Shown here: positions 40,834-48,577 of the stretch, piece after piece | Position numbering within the stretch: the first letter of the stretch is position 1 | Layout: each line of letters opens with the position of its first letter | Source: G965247775 sp965247775 | GTDB lineage: Bacteria; Chloroflexota; Dehalococcoidia; Bin125 | Direction of reading: 5' to 3' | Assembly (NCBI GenBank): GCA_965247775.1 | Contig: OZ252031.1 | Coordinates: forward strand, 806,001 to 870,000 | DNA: 64,000 nt | Position numbers and translations under genes: made by a program | The notes under the pieces: generated by a model | What the model saw: the letters and a program-made list of their open reading frames with translations, nothing else | What the model was told of the DNA's origin: nothing | The model's database searches: none

Positions 40834-41748
40834 TCAGATGGCGGCGTGGCGGGGGAAGAAGGCGTAGGCGGCGGTGGTGGGGGTTTGGGGGCCCTCCTGG
40901 CTGACGACGACGGTGTTGGCGCCGGGGCCGAGGGCCCAGAAGCGTGCGCCGGGGCGGAGGGCGCCGAGGACGTTGGTTTCGTTGGCGAGGTCGTCGATGA
41001 GATGTGCGCCGGGGGCATCGGCGGCGCCGTTGGGCTGGGGGCCGCAGCGGACGCGGAGGCTGAGGCCGGTGGGGACGGTGAGGCCGAAGGCGAGGGTGTG
41101 GCCGGTGGCGGCCTGGCGCAGGCTGGGGTTGCGGCTGGGGCCGGGCACGGTCCAGACGGGGAAGCTGCGGACGCTGCCGGGGTTGGCGAGGGTGGCGGTG
41201 ACGCTGGGGAGGTCGGAGCCGAAGCCGGCGGGGAAGCCGAGTTCGGTGGCGGCATCAAAGCGGAGGTTGCCGGGGCCGGCGGTGGTGACGCTGCCGCTCT
41301 GGGGGGTGGGGTCGTACCAGAAGGGGTCGGGGGCTTCCAGGCTGATGGACTCGACGGTGTGGGCGCCGTGCTGGCGACCGCCGCCCCAGGCCAGGCCCTG
41401 GCGGGGGAAGGCGCGGAGGGCGCGGATGCGGCCGTCGGCGAGGGTGGCGGTGAGGGTGCCGGGGCGGGCGCGGACGCCGGTGTCGCGCCAGGGGGCGAAG
41501 GCGGCGGCGAGGGTGGCGCGATTGCGCTCGTAGGCGGCGAGGGTGTGGCCGCGGATGGCCAGGGTGAGGGTGAGGAGGCGGGGCTGGGCGGTGGCGTGGA
41601 GGGGGATCTGTTCGTCGCGCTCGGGGGTGGCGACGGTGCGGACGTGGGTGTCGGGTGCGCCGTGCCCGCTGAGGCCGAGGAGGGCCCAGCGGGGGTCCGT
41701 ATTGAGTTGGAAGGCGGTGGCGTTGTGGGGGGTCCAGTTGAGGCGCAT
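40834..41748 (-). CDS. Distal tail protein (Dit/SPP1 gp19.1-like)
   Basis: Of 304 residues. MRLNWTPHNATAFQLNTDPR at the front, ATPERDEQIPLHATAQPRLL, then a phage-tail beta domain with TVESISLEAPDPFWYDP and LANPGSVRSFPVW. These features and the position directly behind the tape measure gene fit a siphovirus distal tail protein that joins tube and tip. Confidence 0.75.
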   Translation of the reverse strand: MRLNWTPHNATAFQLNTDPRWALLGLSGHGAPDTHVRTVATPERDEQIPLHATAQPRLLTLTLAIRGHTLAAYERNRATLAAAFAPWRDTGVRARPGTLTATLADGRIRALRAFPRQGLAWGGGRQHGAHTVESISLEAPDPFWYDPTPQSGSVTTAGPGNLRFDAATELGFPAGFGSDLPSVTATLANPGSVRSFPVWTVPGPSRNPSLRQAATGHTLAFGLTVPTGLSLRVRCGPQPNGAADAPGAHLIDDLANETNVLGALRPGARFWALGPGANTVVVSQEGPQTPTTAAYAFFPRHAAI

Positions 41749-41773
41749 GGCGTTGTTGCTCGTCGGGGGGCGT

Positions 41774-42391
41774 CTAGTCCAGGGCGCCGGCGAGGTCGGC
41801 GCGTTGGCTGAGTTCGGCGAGGGCGCGCTCGACGCCGGCCTGGATGGCGCGGGGGTGTTCGCGGTCGATGGTGATGTTGAGCTGGCCGACGAAGGGGCCG
41901 GGCCGGAGGCGGCCGGCGGTGGCGGCCGACTGGGAGCTGGGAGGGGGGAAGGGGTCGCCGGGCACGGGGGGTGGGGGATCGTCGTTGGCGCCGGCGCTGC
42001 TGCCCTGGGGGTTGGCGGAGCGACCGCGGGCGGCGGCGGCCATGGCGGCGAGGGCGGCGGTGATGCGGGTGATGGCGCTGATTAGCTGGGAGGCGGCGAG
42101 GAGGGCGGCGCCGCCCATGGTTTGCATGGCGGTGGTGAGGAAGGAAAGCTGGACCCCGGTGAGGGTGGCGGCGATGCTGCCGGCGGTGATGCTCAGGCTG
42201 AGCTGGGAGAGGGCGGTGATGGCGGTGGCGACGACGGCGGCGCCACCGGCGTTGAGGTCGACGCCGGTGGCGGCGATGACCTGCTGCATGCGGGCGAGGG
42301 ATTCGCGGATGCGCGCTTCGGCGGCGTCGAGGCCTTGGCGCAGGGGGGCGTCGTCGGTGCGGAGGGTGAGGACGGCGTCGGCGATTTCCAT
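41774..42391 (-). CDS. Very short tape measure-like protein
   Basis: Of 205 residues. Helical and Ala/Thr-rich with a central hydrophobic region (AAVVATAITALSQLSLSITA, SQLISAITRITAALAAMAAA), as in tape measure proteins. It lies exactly where the tape measure stands, between the chaperone-like genes and the distal tail gene. Siphophage tape measures are normally 600-2000 residues, and length sets tail length, so this tail would be very short. It may also be a truncated or domesticated form. Confidence 0.6.
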   Translation of the reverse strand: MEIADAVLTLRTDDAPLRQGLDAAEARIRESLARMQQVIAATGVDLNAGGAAVVATAITALSQLSLSITAGSIAATLTGVQLSFLTTAMQTMGGAALLAASQLISAITRITAALAAMAAAARGRSANPQGSSAGANDDPPPPVPGDPFPPPSSQSAATAGRLRPGPFVGQLNITIDREHPRAIQAGVERALAELSQRADLAGALD

Positions 42392-42651
42392 GGGGGTGTT
42401 TCCGATGGTGGAGGGGGTGGATCAGGCGGCTTCACGGTGCGGTGGATCGGCATGCCGTCGATGGGGGTGGGGGGGGACGGGCCGGCGGTGTCGATGCTGC
42501 CTGCGGCGGCGCGCTGGAGGCGGTGGAGGGTGCGGCGCTGGTCGGCGGGGCGCTGCCAGGGCAGCGTGAGGACTTCGGCCTGGCGCAGCGCGGCTTCCGC
42601 GTGCAGGGCGGGGAGGGCGGCGACGTAGCAGGCCCATTCGGCGACGGACAT
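42193..42651 (-). CDS. Second tail assembly chaperone-like protein
   Basis: The ATG at 42651 follows the previous stop by two bases. The first 60 residues (MSVAEWACYVAALPALHAEA, LTLPWQRPADQRRTLHRLQR) look like a genuine small helical phage protein. Beyond about 42391 the frame is Pro/Ser-rich and reads across the tape measure gene out of frame, so the functional part probably ends there or joins the tape measure by frameshift. Confidence 0.5.
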   Translation of the reverse strand: MSVAEWACYVAALPALHAEAALRQAEVLTLPWQRPADQRRTLHRLQRAAAGSIDTAGPSPPTPIDGMPIHRTVKPPDPPPPPSETPPWKSPTPSSPSAPTTPPCAKASTPPKRASANPSPACSRSSPPPASTSTPVAPPSSPPPSPPSPSSA

Positions 42652-42653
42652 GG

Positions 42654-43061
42654 TCAGTTGCTCCCGGAGGCCGCGTCCGAAGCGGGCGGCGACGCGGGCG
42701 GCGGCGCGGGCTGCGCCGCCGCGGTGGAGAAAGGGACGGGGAGGCCCTCCGGGGTGGCGAGGCGTTCGGCGGCGCGGGCGAGGTGATCGCTGTAGAAGGC
42801 GACGATGCGGCGGGCCGCGCCGGGCTGCAGGGTGGAGGGGAGGCCGGGGGCGATGAGGCGGACGATGTCGTGAATGGCGGCGTCCCAGCGGTCCTGCGGC
42901 TGGTCTTGCAGGGTGGAGAGCCGCTCGCTCAGGTGCAGGGCGTCGGTGAGGGTGAGGGCCTCGGGCGAGCGCAGGCCGTAGTCGCGTTCGTCGATGCGGA
43001 CGCGGAGCGGCGGCAGGCGGTCGCGGTCGAGGTCGAGGAGGGCGATGAAGGGTGTGGTCAC
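42654..43061 (-). CDS. Tail assembly chaperone-like protein
   Basis: Of 135 residues from a GTG at 43061 preceded by GAGGGA. The body (FIALLDLDRDRLPPLRVRID, RSPEALTLTDALHLSERLST) and an Ala/Pro-rich end resemble small chaperones encoded after the tail tube gene. It has the right position between tube and tape measure genes. Family assignment rests mainly on position. Confidence 0.58.
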   Translation of the reverse strand: MTTPFIALLDLDRDRLPPLRVRIDERDYGLRSPEALTLTDALHLSERLSTLQDQPQDRWDAAIHDIVRLIAPGLPSTLQPGAARRIVAFYSDHLARAAERLATPEGLPVPFSTAAAQPAPPPASPPASDAASGSN

Positions 43062-43118
43062 GGGGTCCCTCGCGCCTCCCAACCGCGCGTGGCGATGGGG
43101 AGGGGGATCGGCGGAGGC

Positions 43119-43673
43119 TTAGGTTTCGTAGACGGTGAGGCCGAAGCGCTCGGCCGGGGTGGAGGCGTTGGCGTCGACGAGGGCGCGGAATTCGACGGGG
43201 ACGACGGTTTGCTCGTCCTTGCGGTGGGCCATGCCGAGGTCGCCGGCGAAGTAGCCGCGGGGGACGTAGGTCTGGCCGGTTTTGCCGGGGCCTTCCGGGG
43301 AGCCGGCGCGGAAGAGGAGGGCGTGGCGGGCGACGGTGGCGCCGCGGTAGCCGCCGAGGGTTTCGGTGGTGGGGGGGCCGGCGCCGGTGGTGGGGGCGGC
43401 ACCGGTGAGGGCCTTGCCGAGGTTGGTGAGGGTGGGTTCGGCGAGGCTGGCCTGGAGGACGAGGGCTTCGGCGGTGCGGGCGACGTCGACGGGGCCGGTT
43501 TCGTCGTCGACGAAGAGTTCCTTCAGGGTTTGCTCGCGTGCAACGCTGACGCCGCCTTCGATGGCGCCGAGGTCGGTCCAGCCGGCGGCGGTGGGGTTGG
43601 CGTTGACGGCGGGCATGGCGGTGCGTTCCGCGTGGAGGTAGAGGCGGCCGGAGCCGACGAGGAGTTTGACCAT
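43119..43673 (-). CDS. Major tail tube protein
   Basis: Of 184 residues. MVKLLVGSGRLYLHAERTAM, WTDLGAIEGGVSVAREQTLK, LFVDDETGPVD and the late VPVEFRALVDANASTPAERF give the tail tube pattern seen in siphophages. It would form stacked hexamers. A long gap with repeats precedes it. Confidence 0.75.
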   Translation of the reverse strand: MVKLLVGSGRLYLHAERTAMPAVNANPTAAGWTDLGAIEGGVSVAREQTLKELFVDDETGPVDVARTAEALVLQASLAEPTLTNLGKALTGAAPTTGAGPPTTETLGGYRGATVARHALLFRAGSPEGPGKTGQTYVPRGYFAGDLGMAHRKDEQTVVPVEFRALVDANASTPAERFGLTVYET

Positions 43674-43689
43674 GGGGTTCTTCTTTCTC

Positions 43690-44115
43690 GCCCCCCGCCC
43701 CGACCTCACCCCCTGGCCCCCTCTCCATCGCGGTGTGGCGATGGAGAGGGGGGATCGGAGGGGCGGCGCTGTGGCTGTTGGCGCCCCGGCGGGGGGCGCT
43801 GTAGCTGTTTGCGCCCCGGCGGGGGGCGCGGGCGCGCCGGGCGGGTCGGGGTGATGCGGGGTTAGGCAGTTTTTCTTGCTCGCCCACCCGCCGCCCCGCC
43901 CCGACCTCACCCCCTGGCCCCCTCTCCATCGCGGTGTGGCGATGGAGAGGGGGGATCGGAGGGGCGGCGCTGTGGCTGTTGGCGCCCCGGCGGGGGGCGC
44001 TGTAGCTGTTTGCGCCCCGGCGGGGGGCGCTGTGGCTGTTGGCGCCCCGACGGGGGGCGCGGGCGCGCCGGGCGGGTCGGGGTGATGCGGGGTTGGGCAG
44101 TTTTTCTTGCTCGCC
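43690..44115. repeat. Two direct repeats of about 200 bases with internal palindromes and 30-base units
   Basis: The block from about 43690 to 43876 recurs at 43893-44114. Each begins with CGCCCCGACCTCACCCCCTG, then has the 14-bp palindrome CCCCCTCTCCATCG (43717-43730 with 43739-43752; 43918-43931 with 43940-43953). It then has 30-base units starting GCTGTGGCTGTTGGCGCCCC, two in the first block and three in the second. The blocks fill the gap between the tail tube gene and the tail completion gene; no protein is evident. Confidence 0.88.
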
Positions 44116-44160
44116 CGCCCGCCCCGGGTGTTGGGGCGGTGGGCGCTGGGTGGGTTTGGG

Positions 44161-44604
44161 TCAGGGGCCGAGGGCGGTGTCGGCGGTGGCGACGCGGAGG
44201 ATGATGCGGACGAAGGCTTCGTCCGTGTCGGGGTCGCGGAGGAGGGCGGGGCCGCCGTCCTCGAGGGCCCAGAGGAGGTGCGCGCCGCCGACGTTGAGGT
44301 CGCCGACGTTGCAGGCGGCGTGGAGGGCGCGCCAGAGGGCGAAGGCGCGCTGGGGCCCGCCGGGGCCGAGGCCGCCCCAGCAGCGGACGTCGATCTGGAC
44401 GTCGCTGAGGGGGAGGTGGGGGTGGGCGCGGCCGCCATCGGTGCGGGCGCTGATGCTGGGGCCGAGGGGAGGCGCGGGGAGGGCGCCGCTGGGGCCGGCG
44501 GGGCGGTCGCCGCCGAAGATGCGGCCGGCGGTGCGGGTGGTGAGTTCGGCGTCGGCGCGGAGGTGGTCGAGGAGGGCCTGGAGGGGGTCGCTGGGGAGGG
44601 TCAT
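44161..44604 (-). CDS. Tail completion protein (DUF3168-like)
   Basis: Of 147 residues. PLQALLDHLRADAELTTRTA, then VQIDVRCWGG, FALWRALHAACNVGD and AFVRIILRVAT follow the DUF3168 pattern of proteins that cap the tail and join it to the head. The ATG overlaps the stop of a 42-residue gene (ATGA). Confidence 0.72.
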   Translation of the reverse strand: MTLPSDPLQALLDHLRADAELTTRTAGRIFGGDRPAGPSGALPAPPLGPSISARTDGGRAHPHLPLSDVQIDVRCWGGLGPGGPQRAFALWRALHAACNVGDLNVGGAHLLWALEDGGPALLRDPDTDEAFVRIILRVATADTALGP

Positions 44605-44729
44605 TGCGTCGCTCCCTTGGCCTCAGCCCTTGCCCCACCTTGTTTTCCGGACGGTGCGCCGTCGCGCAGCTTGGGCCTTGCGAGGAAGGGGAGCGGGGAG
44701 CCGGTGGGGGTGGGGGCGGGGGCGGTCAT
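44601..44729 (-). CDS. Forty-two-residue protein coupled on both sides
   Basis: ATG at 44729 has a perfect GGAGGT five bases upstream and overlaps the preceding adaptor stop (ATGA); its own stop overlaps the next start (ATGA). The peptide MTAPAPTPTGSPLPFLARPK continues KLRDGAPSGKQGG and is disordered-looking. The double coupling suggests it is translated, perhaps only to carry ribosomes on. Confidence 0.55.
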   Translation of the reverse strand: MTAPAPTPTGSPLPFLARPKLRDGAPSGKQGGARAEAKGATQ

Positions 44730-45071
44730 GTGATACCTCCGCGGATGCGCTGGAGGAGGAGGGGGGAGGCGGCGGCGATGGTGGTGAGGGTGGGGCGGAG
44801 GTAGGGTTGGGCGCGCATGCGGCGGGTGCCGATCTCGACCCAGAGGGCGTAGGGGGCTTGGGCGTGGAGGCCGGCGCGGGCGCGGCCGCCGCGGCCGCGG
44901 GCGGGGAGGGGGATGATGGAGGCGCGCAGGCGGCCGGTGCGGATGGGGGCGTGCCGGCGGGCGTCGCTCCAGGCGAGGGCGGGTGGCGGCGCCCAGCCAG
45001 GCGGCGGCACGGCGGTCGACGAGGGCCCGGGTGGGACCGGGGCGCCAGTGGCGGAGTTCGATCCGGGTCAC
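44726..45071 (-). pseudogene. HK97 gp10-like head-tail adaptor with a frameshift
   Basis: From GTG 45071 the frame gives TRIELRHWRPGPTRALVDRR then AAAWLGAATR and then becomes Arg/Pro noise. The other frame supplies the expected continuation LAWSDARRHAPIRTGRLRAS and YALWVEIGTRRMRAQPYLRP, the conserved gp10 core. A single missing base near 44978 would explain this. Either the gene is broken, or there is a sequencing error. Confidence 0.62.
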
Positions 45072-45074
45072 GAT

Positions 45075-45410
45075 CTACTCCTGATCCAGGCCGACGAGGC
45101 GGCGCAGGGTGAGGCGGTGGTAGCCGCTAGCGGCGCGGCCCTGTGGGGTGATGACTTCCTGCACGGCGAAGGGGCCGGCGTCGACGGTGGCGCCGGCGGG
45201 GGTTTGGACGTCCGTGATGCGGTCGCGCGGGCCGATGACGGCGCCGGGGGGGAGGAGCAGGCGCGGGGCCTGGGGTTGGGCGGCGCTGAAGCGGCAGCGC
45301 AGGCCGCTTACGCTCAGGGCGTAGGCGGCGGGGGCGGGCTGGCCGTAGGCGTCGGGCGGGGTGGCGGTGGGACGCCAGATGCTGCAGCGGTGTGGGAGCC
45401 CTCGGATCAC
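45075..45410 (-). CDS. Head-tail connector (head closure-like)
   Basis: Of 111 residues. LPHRCSIWRPTATPPDAYGQ at the front, LRCRFSAAQPQ and VIGPRDRITDV match small head closure proteins (SPP1 gp16/HK97 family). It lies between the adaptor and the gp10-like gene, as expected. Its ATG follows the adaptor stop by three bases. Confidence 0.68.
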   Translation of the reverse strand: MIRGLPHRCSIWRPTATPPDAYGQPAPAAYALSVSGLRCRFSAAQPQAPRLLLPPGAVIGPRDRITDVQTPAGATVDAGPFAVQEVITPQGRAASGYHRLTLRRLVGLDQE

Positions 45411-45413
45411 GGG

Positions 45414-45965
45414 TTACTCCAGGGTGAGAAAGGGGCGCAGGTCGCGCAGGAGCGCCTCGCGGTGGGCGGCGTAGTCGAGGCCGCGGTAGCGGTAGTCCTG
45501 GCCGACGGCTTCGGTGTCGCGGCCGCTCTGGGCGAGGTCCAGGCGGACGAGTTCGAGGAGGATGCGCCGGCGCTGGGGCTGGTCGTCGAGGGGGGTGTAG
45601 GTGACCTCGACGAGGGCGGCGAAGCGGGGGGCGCGGGAGGCGCGGGGGAGGCCGAAGGCGGCGCCACCGGCGAGGCGCTCGACGCGGCCCTGGTCGGGCC
45701 AGAGGCGGTAGTCGGTCTCGACGGTGAGGGCGGGGGTGTTGAGGTCGATGCGTGCGCCCTCGCGCACGCTGGTGACGGTCGCGAGGGGGCGGCGGACGAA
45801 GACGGAGGTTGCGCCGCCACTGAGGATCTCGACGAGGGGGCCGGTGTGGGGGCCGGCGCGCTGGAGGAGTTCGGCTTCGAGGCGGTCGATGACGGCCTGG
45901 AGGGCGGTGTCGCCGAGGTCGGTTTCGACGTGGGCGCGGATGTCTGTGGCGGTGAGGAGGGGCAT
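45414..45965 (-). CDS. Head-tail adaptor protein (gp6/gp15-like)
   Basis: Of 183 residues. Helical front (TATDIRAHVETDLGDTALQA, VIDRLEAELLQRAG), then beta segments and RRRILLELVRLDLAQSGRD near the end. This matches connectors that sit under the portal. Position after the capsid region is typical. Confidence 0.68.
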   Translation of the reverse strand: MPLLTATDIRAHVETDLGDTALQAVIDRLEAELLQRAGPHTGPLVEILSGGATSVFVRRPLATVTSVREGARIDLNTPALTVETDYRLWPDQGRVERLAGGAAFGLPRASRAPRFAALVEVTYTPLDDQPQRRRILLELVRLDLAQSGRDTEAVGQDYRYRGLDYAAHREALLRDLRPFLTLE

Positions 45966-46042
45966 GGGGGTTGGCGTCGTTCCGGGCGGTTTCGCCCTTC
46001 GACGGGCTTGGGGGATGGGGCAACGCGGGCGGTTCTGGGTTG

Positions 46043-46456
46043 CTAGGTGTTGGTCTGGGGGCGCTGGGCTGCGCCGGCGCGGACGAGGACTGCGCCGTAG
46101 TCGACGTTGGCGCCGGCGGTGGTGACTTGGAGGCGGAGGTGGGTGAAGGCGTTGGCGATGTCGAGCTGGGAGGCGCGGAGGGGGAGGGTGAGGATCTGGT
46201 CGCCGTCGCCGCCGGCCTGGGTCTGCCGGGCGATGGCGCTGCCGGCGACGTCTTTGGCGCCGGCGCCGGTGGCGTCCTGGGCTTGCTGGAGCTTGGCGTC
46301 CAGGGTTGCGCCGGCTCCGATTGCGCCGATCATGAGGATGGCGGCGGCTTCGGTGAAGTCGGCGAGGGAGACCCAGGCGCCGTTGACGGTGGCGGGGGTG
46401 TAGGCGTCGGGGTCGATCTGGCCGGTGTCGTACTTGAGGGATTCTTGGACGGTCAT
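46043..46456 (-). CDS. Phage structural-type protein
   Basis: Of 137 residues. LKYDTGQIDPDAYTPATVNG, LADFTEAAAILMIGAIGAGA and LTLPLRASQLDIANAFTHLR suggest an all-beta particle protein, perhaps a capsid decoration or head protein. Located directly after the capsid gene. I cannot name a family. Confidence 0.6.
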   Translation of the reverse strand: MTVQESLKYDTGQIDPDAYTPATVNGAWVSLADFTEAAAILMIGAIGAGATLDAKLQQAQDATGAGAKDVAGSAIARQTQAGGDGDQILTLPLRASQLDIANAFTHLRLQVTTAGANVDYGAVLVRAGAAQRPQTNT

Positions 46457-46517
46457 GGGGTCTCCTGTTGAGGCCGCGCTCGGGCGCTTGGCGCGCCGGG
46501 TGGGGGAGGGAGCCGGG

Positions 46518-47801
46518 CTAGGCGCTGATGGTCTGGAGACGGAAGGCGCGGGGCTGGGTGACGCGGCCGCCGACGCGCTGGCGGCCGACGAAGCCGATCT
46601 GGTTCTTCTCGGCCAGTTGCTGGTCGCCGTCAATGCGCTGGACGGCGAAGCCGACGCGGTCGGCGACGACGTAGCGGCTGAAGTCGCCGAAGGCGATGGG
46701 GGTGGCGGCGGCGGCGATGGCGGGCATGAACTCGGAGCTGAGGACGGTACGCCCCAGCACGGTTTCGGGGGTGGCGGCGAAGCCGCCCACCCAGAGGTAC
46801 TGGTTGTTGGTGTCCTTGAGCTTGCGCAGGGCGTCCTCGGTGGCGCTGCTCATGACGAAGACGGCGTTGTCGCGGTACTGGGCGGGGAGGCCGTAGAAGA
46901 GGTCCAGGAGGCCGTCGGCGGTGACCTGCGAGGCGTGACCGCTGTTGACCGTGGGGACGCCGGCCGTGTTGAGGAGGCCGAGCGGCTTGCCGACGCCGTC
47001 GCCGACGATGACGGCTTGTTCATCGCTGAGGCGGACTTCGTCGGCGAAGAGGCCGGCGAGGATCTGGGTGAAGGGGACGGCGCTGTCCTCGACGAGGTTG
47101 CGGCTGGCCTTGGTGGTGAGCATGGCGGTGTGGACGGGGATGCGGATGGCGCCGAAGGTGGGCTCGGTGTTGGCGGCGCCTTCGGCGGGCTGTTCGTCGA
47201 CCCAGGTGCGGCGGACGGCGCTGGCGTGGATGTCGTCGGCGCCTTCGATGATGGGCCACTCGACGGCGTCGCGGGAGGTGGGGATGGCGGTGACTTGGGC
47301 GCGCAGGCCGGCGCGGGCGCCGGCGGCCTGGAGGATCTGGGCCTGCCAGTCGATGGGGACGAGGTGGCCGCCCTCGCTGTCGGCGCCTTCGGTGAGGGCC
47401 TTGAGGTAGGCGGCGCCGAGGGCGAGGACGGTGCGCTCGCCGTGGTGGATGTAGGTTTCGAAGGCTTTGCGGTAGAGGCCGGTGCTGTCGGTGTGCCGGG
47501 CGTCGAGGGTGGTGGCGGCGGGGGTGGATGCGCCTGCATTGGGGTCGGTGAGGGCGTCGGCGGCACGGCGGTCGCCGGCGCGCCAGGCGTCTTCCAGGTC
47601 GGCGAGGGCGGTGTGACGCTCGCGCTGGCTGAGCGTGGCTTCGTAGGCCTGCCACTCTTCGCGGCCGCGGCTGATGAGGGTGTCGACGCGGGCGGCGACG
47701 TCGGTGGGGAGGTCGTCGGTCCCGTTGTGCTGTTCGAGCAGGGAGCGGGCTTCGGTCATGGTCTGGCGGGCGCGGTCGCGCAGGGTGGCGGGGGTGGTCA
47801 T
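46518..47801 (-). CDS. Major capsid protein, HK97 fold
   Basis: Of 427 residues. The first 110 are helical and charged, the delta domain removed by the protease. The mature part shows EGGHLVPIDWQAQIL, RNLVEDSAVPFTQILAGLFA, DEQAVIVGDGVGKPLGLLNT and LSSEFMPAIAAAATPIAFGD, all standard for HK97-type capsids. Start ATG 47801. Forms the icosahedral shell. Confidence 0.92.
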   Translation of the reverse strand: MTTPATLRDRARQTMTEARSLLEQHNGTDDLPTDVAARVDTLISRGREEWQAYEATLSQRERHTALADLEDAWRAGDRRAADALTDPNAGASTPAATTLDARHTDSTGLYRKAFETYIHHGERTVLALGAAYLKALTEGADSEGGHLVPIDWQAQILQAAGARAGLRAQVTAIPTSRDAVEWPIIEGADDIHASAVRRTWVDEQPAEGAANTEPTFGAIRIPVHTAMLTTKASRNLVEDSAVPFTQILAGLFADEVRLSDEQAVIVGDGVGKPLGLLNTAGVPTVNSGHASQVTADGLLDLFYGLPAQYRDNAVFVMSSATEDALRKLKDTNNQYLWVGGFAATPETVLGRTVLSSEFMPAIAAAATPIAFGDFSRYVVADRVGFAVQRIDGDQQLAEKNQIGFVGRQRVGGRVTQPRAFRLQTISA

Positions 47802-47820
47802 GCGGTTCCTTTCGGCCCCT

Positions 47821-47945
47821 CCCCTGGTCCCCTTTCCATCGCCGCTTTCTTTCCGAGACGGTGTGCGGTCGCGCCCGGGGATGGTTTGGCGCGCTGGCGC
47901 ACCAGGGGGGCGGCGATGGAGAGGGGGAGAGGGGGAGGGGGTTCT
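47821..47945. repeat. Dispersed GC palindrome element before the capsid gene
   Basis: Contains CCCCTTTCCATCGCCGC and the complementary GCGGCGATGGAGAGGGG about 85 bases later, plus CCGAGACGGTGTGCGGTCGCG, which also occurs with one change near 29532. No gene is visible in 47802-48085. Confidence 0.6.
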
Positions 47946-48085
47946 TCTTTCCTGCCCAGCCGCCGCTCCGGTCGGCTGGGGGGCTTTGGCTGGGGGGCTT
48001 TGGCTGGGGTGGGGAGCGGCTGTGCCTTGCAGTGGGTGGGCGCCGGCGCTCCGGGGTTGGGGTGGCGGGCGGGGATCCGTTGGGG

Positions 48086-48577
48086 TCAGGCGGGGACGGC
48101 GAGATGGAGCCGGCGGCGGGCGGCGGAGAGGGAATGGGGCGGGCCCGTTCCGGGGGGATGGCCGTCGATGTGGAGGATGCGGGCGGCGGGGTTGGCGGCG
48201 AGGGTGACGAGGCTGATCTCGATCAGATCGAGCTGTTGGATGTGGCGGACGGTGGCGCCGTTGCGCGCTTCGAAGCGGACCTGGCGGGGGACGAAGCCGA
48301 TACTGCACTCGCGCAGGGCGCCCTGGCGGAGGAGGGCGGTGGCGTCGGCGGCGCGGCGGGTGGCGGCCATGGCGGCCTCGAACCAGAGTCCGTGCCCATC
48401 CTCGCGGGCGGCGAGGACGCGGCCCAGGGGCTCAGTCATGGTGTGCTGCCAGAGGAGGGGCAGGCGGTGGCGCCGCCGGCGCAGGCTCTGGGCGAACGCG
48501 CCGGGGTCGATGACGTCGGCCTGGGCGTCGGGGTCGCCGAAGGTGGCGGCGTAGCCGGCGATGCGCCGCGCGGGCAT
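48086..48577 (-). CDS. HK97 family prohead protease
   Basis: Of 163 residues. RRIAGYAATFGDPDAQADVI, PGAFAQSL, LPLLWQHTMTEPLGRV and the serine region LRECSIGFVPRQ match prohead proteases; the catalytic His is in LWQHT and Ser in ECSIGF. It trims scaffold from the capsid. Its ATG overlaps the portal stop (TGATG). Confidence 0.9.
   Translation of the reverse strand: MPARRIAGYAATFGDPDAQADVIDPGAFAQSLRRRRHRLPLLWQHTMTEPLGRVLAAREDGHGLWFEAAMAATRRAADATALLRQGALRECSIGFVPRQVRFEARNGATVRHIQQLDLIEISLVTLAANPAARILHIDGHPPGTGPPHSLSAARRRLHLAVPA

Noticed and set aside
46425..48554. Long plus-strand open frame across the capsid region
   Set aside because: Antisense to the capsid and protease genes, which have clear family motifs.
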